Source: CAWBRT01 sp049519595 | GTDB lineage: Bacteria > Acidobacteriota > Terriglobia > Terriglobales > Acidobacteriaceae | NCBI GenBank assembly: GCA_049519595.1 | Contig: JBEKQP010000212.1 | Coordinates: forward strand, 1-9,794 | Reading direction: 5' to 3' | Length of the DNA stretch: 9,794 nt | Shown here: one piece after another, positions 1 to 5,869 of the stretch | How positions within the stretch are numbered: the first letter of the stretch is position 1 | Layout of the letters: each line of letters opens with the position of its first letter | Position numbers and translations under genes: made by a program | Notes under the pieces: model-generated | What the model was told of the DNA's origin: nothing | What the model saw: only the letters and a program-made list of their open reading frames with translations | Database searches by the model: none

Positions 1-32
1 GACTTTTGCGCGGGCGCGGGGTGCGAAACTGA

Positions 33-62
33 TTGACAAGGGAGTAACCAGAATCCTAACAT
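33..62 (+). promoter_or_regulatory. Possible sigma-70-like promoter upstream of the MFS-ubiX unit
   Basis: A perfect TTGACA lies at 33-38. It is followed after 18 bases by TAACAT at 57-62, which matches the -10 consensus at four of six positions. If used, transcription would start near base 70 and give a leader of roughly 280 bases before the MFS start codon. The -10 match is weak and such matches occur by chance, so this is only a candidate. Confidence 0.3.
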
Positions 63-225
63 GTAACGCCACTCAGGTCAGACACTTGCAGCGCTCGCTT
101 GTTCCGAGGGAAACTCTTCGGGCGAGAGTGTGGCGTCTACGAGATTACGTTCGGCGAGACGTCGCTGGCTGATGGGCGGCGAAAGGCTGTGGTGGCTGCC
201 GTCTGAGGGGAAGCGTGGTGCTACG

Positions 226-241
226 CAGCCGGGTTCGGCTG
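226..241 (+). other. Small GC-rich hairpin in the MFS leader
   Basis: CAGCCG at 226-231 and CGGCTG at 236-241 form a perfect six-pair stem around a GGTT loop. No run of T follows, so it is not a typical intrinsic terminator. It lies between the candidate promoter and the direct repeats. It could be a leader structure or chance in GC-rich DNA. Confidence 0.3.
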
Positions 242-251
242 GGAGGCGCCA

Positions 252-309
252 ACAGTTCAACCGGACGGCGCGCGTTCGCTCACGCTGTTCACAGTTCAAC
301 CGGACGGCG
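252..309 (+). repeat. Pair of 19-bp direct repeats upstream of the MFS gene
   Basis: The 19-base string acagttcaaccggacggcg occurs at 252-270 and again at 291-309, identical in both, with a period of 39 bases. After one extra g in the second copy, the similarity runs on through cgcgt. The repeats end about 45 bases before the MFS start codon. Two identical sites at this spacing could be tandem binding sites for a regulator, or the trace of a short duplication. The rest of bases 1-353 shows no gene I can support. Confidence 0.6.
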
Positions 310-353
310 GCGCGTATTGATGCCGTTCCATCCAGGGACAGGAAACAAAAGAA

Positions 354-1805
354 ATGGCTACTGAGAAGACTTCCAATGCCGCCACCGTCACCTTCAGTGA
401 TCTGTTTGCCCGGCTGGAGAGTTCGCCTCTTACCGGCAATCATTACAAGCTGATTACGGCAGCCGTGCTGGGGGACATGCTTGAGTTCTTCGACTACTAC
501 ATTATCGGCTTTGTGTTGGCCTTTATCGTGGTCCCCTGGAAGCTGAGTTTTGCTGCCACCGCGACGGTGCTGCTGAGCGCGGGAGTGGGAAGTCTGATCG
601 GGTCGTTCTTCTTCGGCCACCTGGCGGATCGGATCGGCCGGATGCCGGTGCTGTACCTGACGACGGCGGCCTTCACCATTCCGAGCGGCATCATGTACTT
701 TACCCCCGAAGGGAACTGGATCTTTCTTTCGCTGTTTCGCTTTCTGGTGGGCTTTGGGGTTGGGGGTCTGTATTCGGTGGATTTGCCGCTGGTGCAGGAG
801 TTCATGCCGAGCCGTTATCGCGGGGTGATCGGCGGCATTGTGACGGCGCTGATTCCGGCGGGGACGTTGCTGGGCAGCCTGTCGGCCGCCTACCTGACGC
901 CGGTGATTGGCTGGCGGGGATTGTTTCTGATCGGACTGGCGCCGGCGCTGCTGTCGCTGCTGTTCCGCTTCTGGATGCGGGAGTCGCCACGCTGGCTGAT
1001 CCGCCAAGGGAAGTATGAGCGGGCGGTGAAATCGATCAACTGGATTACGGGGGACAACGTCGACTTCCGCGATGTGGTGGTGGACGAGAAGGTGCTGGTG
1101 AAGGAGACGACGCCGCGCTTTGTGGAGATCTTCAAGTATCCGCGCAGTGTGGCCGTATCGTGGATCGCGAGTTTCTTTCAGTCGATCATGGATTACGGTT
1201 TTGTGCTGTGGGGGCCGACGCTGCTGGCGCTGGTATTGAAGGTTCCGGCGACCAAGGCGGCGAAGATGTTTATTGCGGTGGCGATATCCAGCATCATCGG
1301 GAAATTTATTTGGGCGTACCTGTCGGAGGTAGTGGGCCGGCGGGTGGGCGGGATGATGATCGGGATCGGGTCGATGATCACCTGTTTGATCGTGGCGCGA
1401 TACTTCAACTCCTACTGGGGGACGGTGCCGATCATTTACCCGGCGTTCATTGCGGTGTATGCGTTCATCAATGGCGGGTGGTCGATTACCGGCCCGTACT
1501 CGACGGAGATCTGGCCGCAGCGGCTGCGGGCGACGGGCATGGGATCGGCGTATGGGATTGGCGGCATCGGCAGGATCTTTGGGCCGATGATTCTGGCGCT
1601 GTTTGCTGGCACCAGCAACCTGGTTTCGCCCAAAGCAACCATCAGCGCGGTGGGACCGGCGTATGTGTTCTTTGCCTTCTGCGGCTTGTTGCTGGCGGTG
1701 ATCTTCTACTTCGGCATCGAGACCCGCCACAAGTCGATTGCGGAAATCGAAGAGATGCTGGGCAGCCCCGATTCCGGCTCGAAGCAGGCCGTGGCCGGAC
1801 GATAG
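354..1805 (+). CDS. MFS transporter, metabolite:H+ symporter-like
   Basis: This is a 483-residue inner-membrane carrier of the major facilitator superfamily, of usual length with about twelve hydrophobic segments. The signature between segments 2 and 3 is seen as GHLADRIGRMPVL at residues 88-100. LVQEFMPSRYRG (146-157), ESPRWL (210-215) before the long central loop, and STEIWPQRLRATG (383-395) match the pattern of the sugar porter, aromatic-acid:H+ symporter and metabolite:H+ symporter branches. The acidic stretch GDMLEFFDYY in the first segment (40-49) resembles the substrate or proton-coupling region of those branches. ATG 354 is preceded by AGGA at 340-343, a fair ribosome binding site. 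The stop lies 19 bases before ubiX, so the two are probably one operon. That neighbour makes a carboxylate, possibly aromatic, a reasonable substrate, but the sequence does not show the substrate. Confidence 0.9.
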   Translation: MATEKTSNAATVTFSDLFARLESSPLTGNHYKLITAAVLGDMLEFFDYYIIGFVLAFIVVPWKLSFAATATVLLSAGVGSLIGSFFFGHLADRIGRMPVLYLTTAAFTIPSGIMYFTPEGNWIFLSLFRFLVGFGVGGLYSVDLPLVQEFMPSRYRGVIGGIVTALIPAGTLLGSLSAAYLTPVIGWRGLFLIGLAPALLSLLFRFWMRESPRWLIRQGKYERAVKSINWITGDNVDFRDVVVDEKVLVKETTPRFVEIFKYPRSVAVSWIASFFQSIMDYGFVLWGPTLLALVLKVPATKAAKMFIAVAISSIIGKFIWAYLSEVVGRRVGGMMIGIGSMITCLIVARYFNSYWGTVPIIYPAFIAVYAFINGGWSITGPYSTEIWPQRLRATGMGSAYGIGGIGRIFGPMILALFAGTSNLVSPKATISAVGPAYVFFAFCGLLLAVIFYFGIETRHKSIAEIEEMLGSPDSGSKQAVAGR

Positions 1806-1824
1806 CCCAACGGTACGAATCCAA

Positions 1825-2457
1825 TTGAAGAGGCCTGAGACGGGAGTAACCTCGGTCCCGCAACTAACGCCAAAGCGCCTGATCGTCGGCATTAGCGGCG
1901 CCAGCGGTGCCGAGATTGGCATTCAACTGTTGCAGGCGATGCAGCGTCAGCCGGAGTGGGAAACTCACTTGGTGATTTCAGAAGGAGCCAGACAGACGAT
2001 CAAACTGGAAACAGCGTATTCGGTCGAGCAGGTAGAGGCGCTGGCAACGCACTGTCACTGTCTGGACGACGTCAGCGTCGGCATCGCCAGCGGCACCTTC
2101 AAGACAGAAGGCATGGTGGTGGCGCCGTGCAGCATGAAGACGGTCGCGGGCATCGCGCACGGCTACTCGCAGAACTTGCTTCTGCGCGCCGCCGACGTGG
2201 TCATCAAAGAGCGCCGCAAACTGGTGCTGGTCGCCCGCGAGTCGCCGCTGAGCACCGTGCACCTTAATAATCTGCTGATACTGGCCAACGCCGGGGTCGT
2301 TATTCTGCCGCCGGTGCTCACCTACTACCACCACCCGGCCACCGTTCAGGAGATGACGGCACACATCGTGGGCAAGATTCTGGATGTATTCGGAATCGCA
2401 TTCGCAGACTTCAAGCGCTGGGACCCAAGTCCGGCAAGCGCTCCACCGCAATCCTGA
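1825..2457 (+). CDS. ubiX: UbiX-family flavin prenyltransferase, probable TTG start
   Basis: UbiX enzymes join dimethylallyl phosphate to reduced FMN to make prenylated FMN, the cofactor of UbiD-type decarboxylases. With the start used here the protein has 210 residues, close to family length. The FMN-binding loop GISGASG is at 22-28, APCSMKTVAGIAHGY at 100-114, and ERRKLVLVARESPLS at 129-143 carries the conserved basic residues. The tyrosine region LTYYHHP is at 165-171. No in-frame ATG or GTG precedes the conserved core. TTG 1825, 19 bases after the MFS stop, gives a short natural N-terminus, whereas the next upstream option (TTG 1738) would add 29 Pro/Arg-rich residues overlapping the MFS gene. 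No clear Shine-Dalgarno sequence precedes 1825, so translation may be coupled to the MFS gene. UbiD is not in the window, so the partner decarboxylase is unknown. It may serve quinone synthesis or aromatic acid metabolism. Confidence 0.9.
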   Translation: MKRPETGVTSVPQLTPKRLIVGISGASGAEIGIQLLQAMQRQPEWETHLVISEGARQTIKLETAYSVEQVEALATHCHCLDDVSVGIASGTFKTEGMVVAPCSMKTVAGIAHGYSQNLLLRAADVVIKERRKLVLVARESPLSTVHLNNLLILANAGVVILPPVLTYYHHPATVQEMTAHIVGKILDVFGIAFADFKRWDPSPASAPPQS

Positions 2458-2547
2458 GAATAACCAAGGAAACCTTGCAGCCCAAGCGATCCGACGGTGA
2501 GGTTGTCTCTACGCGGCGTACCGTAGGCGGCGCTGCCATGAGGCCCT
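2458..2547. other. Short convergent intergenic region, no strong terminator seen
   Basis: This 90-base gap lies between the converging ubiX and transpeptidase genes. A five-pair hairpin CAAGG-AAA-CCTTG sits at 2465-2477, just after the ubiX stop. A GGCCC/GGGCC inverted repeat at 2542-2562 spans the stop codon of the minus-strand gene. Neither is followed by a T-run, so neither is a convincing intrinsic terminator. Confidence 0.35.
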
Positions 2548-3789
2548 CTATCGCACGGGGCCGGTAGCATAGCCGGCATTGCGCACCGGCGCGACTGCTG
2601 CGAAGTAGTTGTGGTCGTAAAGATTGCGGTAGAACTTGCCGGCAAGCTCGGCGGCCTTGGGCCCAAACGTCGGGCGACCACCTTCCAGGAAGAACACTGC
2701 AACGACGCGTCCGAATTGCGTATTCGCGTAGGAAGCGAACCAGCCAAACCGTGTGCCAGCCGCGGAACAGGTCCCGGTCTTGCCCAGAATCTGCGCTTCG
2801 GTAAAGCTTGCGTGGACGCTCCTGGCGGTACCGTACTGCACGGCGCCAGCCATCCCGGGGCTTACCTCGGGGATCAGCGAGGCAATGTTCAGATAACGTT
2901 TTTCTCTTGGCTGGAAGTTGGCAACATCCTCGGGCGTGACCGGGTGCTGCAAGTAGTAGAGCGTTCCACCGTTGGCGATGGCCGAAATCAGAGCACCAAG
3001 CTGAAGCGGGGTCATAGAGATGCTCTCGCCGAATGAGCACATCCTGCCAACGCCACCAAGTTTCTGAGGAAGCTCCGTACTGGGGAAGACTCCAAGATGC
3101 TCACCGGAGATATTCCAGCCCGCGAGTTCTCCGAGCCCAAACTGGTGCGCGTACCGGCTAACTTTCTCGAACCCAAGGCGGCGCCCCAATGCCTCAAAGT
3201 AGGCCGTGGTGGAGTGCGCCAGCGCATTAGTCATATTAGTCTGCCCGGCGGGTCCGAGCTTCACGAGTGTATCTTTGGTGACGACGTTTTCACTCAGTGC
3301 TGCCAATGCAACGGCTACCTTAATGGTAGAGCAGGGCTCGGCACCCTGAGAGAGCGCCAGCTTCTGGTTCACCATCGCCAGGATTCGGCCGCTTTCCGGG
3401 TCGATGACGACCACCGTGCCGTTCATCTTTCCCAATGCCTCCATCGCTGCGGCGCGTACAACCGGATCTTCTCCACCGGTCACGTCGCCAAGGCCCTGGT
3501 TTGCGGCGAAAGAGCTGGTGTGGAAGCGCTCTGCGTAACGCCGCTGAGAAACTCGCGCCACGTTGCCGCTGGCTGCCGTCGTGCGCTGCGCCGTTCCGGT
3601 CCGCGCCACGCTGCGATTATGGCGCGCACGGTTAATGCGCTTTTGCGCACTGGCGTTTTCGGCGATCTTCTGTTTTGAGGTGCGTGAATATTTGCGGGAA
3701 GAAACGGTAGCGGCAAACGATGCCGTGCAGAAGACAAGCGCCAACAGAGAAACCATTACGGCTTTCACGGTACGGCGAAACCCAGTCAT
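2548..3789 (-). CDS. Exported penicillin-binding transpeptidase-domain protein with variant SxN motif
   Basis: This 413-residue protein has the fold signatures of the penicillin-binding transpeptidase / class D beta-lactamase family, which cross-link peptidoglycan or bind beta-lactams outside the inner membrane. Residues 1-26 form a signal peptide or membrane anchor: MTGFRR, a hydrophobic core, then ASFA-A as a likely cleavage site. A very basic, low-complexity linker covers about 27-95. The catalytic SxxK is STIK at 154-157, in GAEPCSTIK. KTGT is at 337-340. The middle motif, normally SxN, reads STT at 193-195 in AHSTTAYFEALGRRLG. There is no N-terminal dimerisation domain as in FtsI or PBP2, so it is a short single-domain form. 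ATG 3789 is chosen because it opens the signal sequence and follows GGGTGGG seven bases upstream; a longer reading from TTG 3849 adds 20 residues. It faces ubiX and is followed upstream by a 357-base gap. Its exact role, such as a dedicated transpeptidase, carboxypeptidase or sensor, is unknown. Confidence 0.85.
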   Translation of the reverse strand: MTGFRRTVKAVMVSLLALVFCTASFAATVSSRKYSRTSKQKIAENASAQKRINRARHNRSVARTGTAQRTTAASGNVARVSQRRYAERFHTSSFAANQGLGDVTGGEDPVVRAAAMEALGKMNGTVVVIDPESGRILAMVNQKLALSQGAEPCSTIKVAVALAALSENVVTKDTLVKLGPAGQTNMTNALAHSTTAYFEALGRRLGFEKVSRYAHQFGLGELAGWNISGEHLGVFPSTELPQKLGGVGRMCSFGESISMTPLQLGALISAIANGGTLYYLQHPVTPEDVANFQPREKRYLNIASLIPEVSPGMAGAVQYGTARSVHASFTEAQILGKTGTCSAAGTRFGWFASYANTQFGRVVAVFFLEGGRPTFGPKAAELAGKFYRNLYDHNYFAAVAPVRNAGYATGPVR

Positions 3790-4078
3790 TGATAGACCCA
3801 CCCGAAGTATGAAAAACTGCACTGCGTTGCTCGACTCCAGACGGCGCAACTCCCGAGTCCGCCTGAAAATAATCTCTCAACCGCAAGGGCCTCCCGTGCG
3901 CAACACACACGAAAAACGAGAGCACATCTTTCAAATACACACTAAAACACGGCGCTGGCCCGGTAAATCAGCTACTCACCTTATGTGAGATGTGAGGCGT
4001 GCGCGCCGATGCTGCCGCCAGCATCTATTTTGTATGGTCAGGCGCAGAATGGGAATGACGAGGTTGTTTACAAACTTG

Positions 4079-4092
4079 AGTCTCGCGAGACT
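4079..4092. promoter_or_regulatory. Perfect 14-bp palindrome, possible operator
   Basis: AGTCTCGCGAGACT is its own reverse complement across all 14 bases. It sits in the intergenic region about 290 bases upstream of the transpeptidase start and about 55 bases past the oxidoreductase stop. Such symmetry with no spacer suits a dimeric DNA-binding protein, or a short cruciform. It is not followed by T residues on either strand, so a terminator role is unlikely. Function is inferred from symmetry only. Confidence 0.4.
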
Positions 4093-4116
4093 GTCAGGCT
4101 GCCCTTGCCTCAGCTT

Positions 4117-4132
4117 CCTCCAACCAAGGAGG
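4117..4132 (-). terminator. Weak hairpin just downstream of the FAD oxidoreductase
   Basis: On the minus strand CCTCC-TTGGTT-GGAGG forms a five-pair stem that begins 15 bases past the oxidoreductase stop codon. It sits where a terminator would be expected, but no U-tract follows, so an intrinsic terminator is doubtful. Confidence 0.2.
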
Positions 4133-4146
4133 CGCGGAGACGGTGT

Positions 4147-5577
4147 TCACCGCGGCTTTTGCAATCGCGACAAAGCAAGTTTGGCTGCGTTGTAACCGCA
4201 CATGCCGTGCACTCCGCCGCCGGGAGGCGTTGACGATGAGCAAATATAGATGTCGCGGGCGGGCGTCGCATATTGTCTCCATGTAGGTCGAAAGAGAAAC
4301 TGCCACCAGTCTGCGGCCCCGCCGGCAATGTCTCCTCCAACGAGATTTGCATCCATGGCTTCAAGATCTGCGGGATTAAAGATGCGTCGCGAAAGAATGC
4401 AGTCGCGAAACCCGGGAGCGAAGCGTTCGATCTGGCCTTCAAGGCGGGGTAGCATGTCGAATTTCGAACCATTGGGAACGTGACAATATGCCCATGCGAT
4501 GTGCTTGCCTTGCGGAGCGCGCGAGAAATCGAAGAGCGTTGGCTGCGCCAGCAGAACAAATGGCCGCTCGGCGTGGAGGCCATGTCGCATAGCATCTTCA
4601 GAAGCGGCAATCTCCTCCATGCTTCCACCGAGGTGCACGGTTACTGCACGCGCACAGTCGGCAGCTTTCCACGGAATCGGCTGCGAGAGTGCGTAATCCA
4701 CCTTGAATGCTCCTGGCCCGTGGCGATAACGCGAGAGCAGGCGGCTGTATGCCGGGGTGAAGTGCTCTCCAGCCATCTGCAGAAGTTGCCGCGGCGTGAC
4801 ATCGCAGAGCGCGGCGTGGAAATCTCGAAGGGAAGCCAACCTGTCCACTCGGCTCGAAGTCCTGATGATTCCGCCGAGTGAGTCTAAATGGGCGATCAAT
4901 GCCCGCGTGACCGATTGCGCTCCGCCATGCGGAATCGGCCATCCTATGGCATGAGCCGTTGCGCCGAGCACGATACCAAAGGAGGCGCTCAGCGGTTCGT
5001 CCAGAGAGAGAAACGAATGGGCGGCCAATCCGGCAAAGAGCGCTTTTGTCCGCCAGCTGCGAAACCGCCGATTCGCAAGGGACACGGCTGGCGCCCGAGC
5101 CTTTATCCCAAAGCTTGCCAGCAAGAAGGGGTGGCGTGGCAGGCGATTAAGCGGGCGCAGGATCTCAGGTGCAAATTCCCACCAGTGCTCCACCAAGGAC
5201 CCCACCAAGTCTCGCCATGCATTGCCATCCTGACCGAGCACGTGTACGGCTGCGTCCAAATCACGCTCCAATGTAATCGCGGTGCCGTCATCGAAGGGAT
5301 GCGCGAGTGGCGCCGGCGAGTGAATCCATTCCAGACCGTAATTGCGCAACGGCAACGAAGAGAAGAAGGGCGAACCGGCGGCCATGGGGTAAACAGCGGA
5401 TCCAAAATCGTGATGAAAGCCGGGCAATGTGAGTTCCAGTGTTCTGGCTGCTCCGCCCGGTTGCTCCTCCGCCTCGAAGACTTCGACTCGCATGCCTGCC
5501 TGTGCGAGTACGATAGCGGCGGCCAGTCCATTTGGGCCTGCTCCAACCACAACGGCTCTGCCAGAATTGGTCTTCAT
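4147..5577 (-). CDS. Phytoene desaturase/PYROXD2-like FAD-dependent oxidoreductase
   Basis: This 476-residue flavoprotein belongs to the amine oxidase / carotenoid desaturase superfamily, which oxidises C-C or C-N bonds using FAD. The N-terminal dinucleotide-binding fold reads VVVGAGPNGLAAAIVLAQAG (about 9-28), followed by VEVFEAEEQPGGAARTLE with the ribose-binding Glu and the second GG motif. GWPIPHGGAQSVTRALIAHL at about 212-231 is the conserved segment of the substrate side. The C-terminus carries GGDIAGG, FRPTWRQYATP and the FAD-closing TPPGGGVHGMCGYNAA (about 414-466), typical of the PYROXD2-like branch rather than true carotenoid enzymes. ATG 5577 is preferred because the fold starts right after it; ATG 5643 would add 22 atypical residues. 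A 12-codon reading frame from 5612 ends in an ATGA overlap with this start, possibly by chance. It is transcribed away from the activase gene. No carotenoid genes are nearby and the substrate is unknown. Confidence 0.88.
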   Translation of the reverse strand: MKTNSGRAVVVGAGPNGLAAAIVLAQAGMRVEVFEAEEQPGGAARTLELTLPGFHHDFGSAVYPMAAGSPFFSSLPLRNYGLEWIHSPAPLAHPFDDGTAITLERDLDAAVHVLGQDGNAWRDLVGSLVEHWWEFAPEILRPLNRLPRHPFLLASFGIKARAPAVSLANRRFRSWRTKALFAGLAAHSFLSLDEPLSASFGIVLGATAHAIGWPIPHGGAQSVTRALIAHLDSLGGIIRTSSRVDRLASLRDFHAALCDVTPRQLLQMAGEHFTPAYSRLLSRYRHGPGAFKVDYALSQPIPWKAADCARAVTVHLGGSMEEIAASEDAMRHGLHAERPFVLLAQPTLFDFSRAPQGKHIAWAYCHVPNGSKFDMLPRLEGQIERFAPGFRDCILSRRIFNPADLEAMDANLVGGDIAGGAADWWQFLFRPTWRQYATPARDIYICSSSTPPGGGVHGMCGYNAAKLALSRLQKPR

Positions 5578-5869
5578 TGCATCGGACCCGCTGCAGACCC
5601 GATTTCGCTCATCGTTGGGCGGCCAGATCTGCATCGTGCACATTTTATTAGACGTTGCGCAAACCTGCCGGCGAGAAGCTAGCCAACGCGAATCAATCCT
5701 GCTGTTGCCCGCTAAACCCGGTTTTTGCGCTGATCAGTGAACGCAGGTCCAATCGAGCAGGAGTTCTGTGTTGTAATAGAAGTCTGGAGCCTATGCCGTA
5801 TAAGAATTGTGGGTTACCCGGAACAATGATTGTGGCAAATTATCGCCCTATAAGTGGGGGGCGCGTTTC
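5578..5869. other. Divergent intergenic region between the oxidoreductase and activase genes
   Basis: This roughly 290-base region must carry promoters for both divergent genes. TATAAG occurs near 5798 and again near 5850, each a possible -10 for the activase gene, but neither has a good -35 at 17 bases. The self-complementary CTGATCAG is near 5730. A G-rich stretch at about 5855-5861 lies eight bases before ATG 5870 and may act as a poor ribosome binding site. No gene is supported here. Confidence 0.5.

Larger units (their letters stand above)
3790..4146. other. 357-base intergenic region without a supported gene
   Basis: This gap lies between the stop of the FAD oxidoreductase and the start of the transpeptidase, both on the minus strand. 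It should hold the transpeptidase promoter, but I found no convincing -35/-10 pair. It contains a 14-bp palindrome (separate entry), a small CTCAC-CTTAT-GTGAG hairpin at 3975-3989, and a CCTCC/GGAGG hairpin at 4117-4132. Short open frames here look random. Confidence 0.6.

Noticed and set aside
1..353. tRNA-like GTTCAA strings in the leader
   Set aside because: They resemble a T-loop by chance only; there is no acceptor stem or anticodon arm around them.
130..453. A 107-codon plus-strand frame in the leader
   Set aside because: It is Arg-rich, overlaps the MFS gene by 100 bases and has no recognisable motif. The MFS start has the better ribosome binding site.
1738..1824. A longer UbiX N-terminus starting at TTG 1738
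   Set aside because: The added 29 residues overlap the MFS gene and look like its out-of-frame shadow, and the family starts near the FMN loop.
78..1922. A 614-codon open frame on the minus strand opposite the MFS gene
   Set aside because: The translation is rich in Arg, His and Gln, with no domain, membrane or motif pattern. It is the usual mirror of a GC-rich gene, whose plus-strand product is a clear MFS protein.
5705..5730. Terminator-like string around aaacccggttttt
   Set aside because: The stem is interrupted and its loop is too tight, and no gene ends there on either strand.
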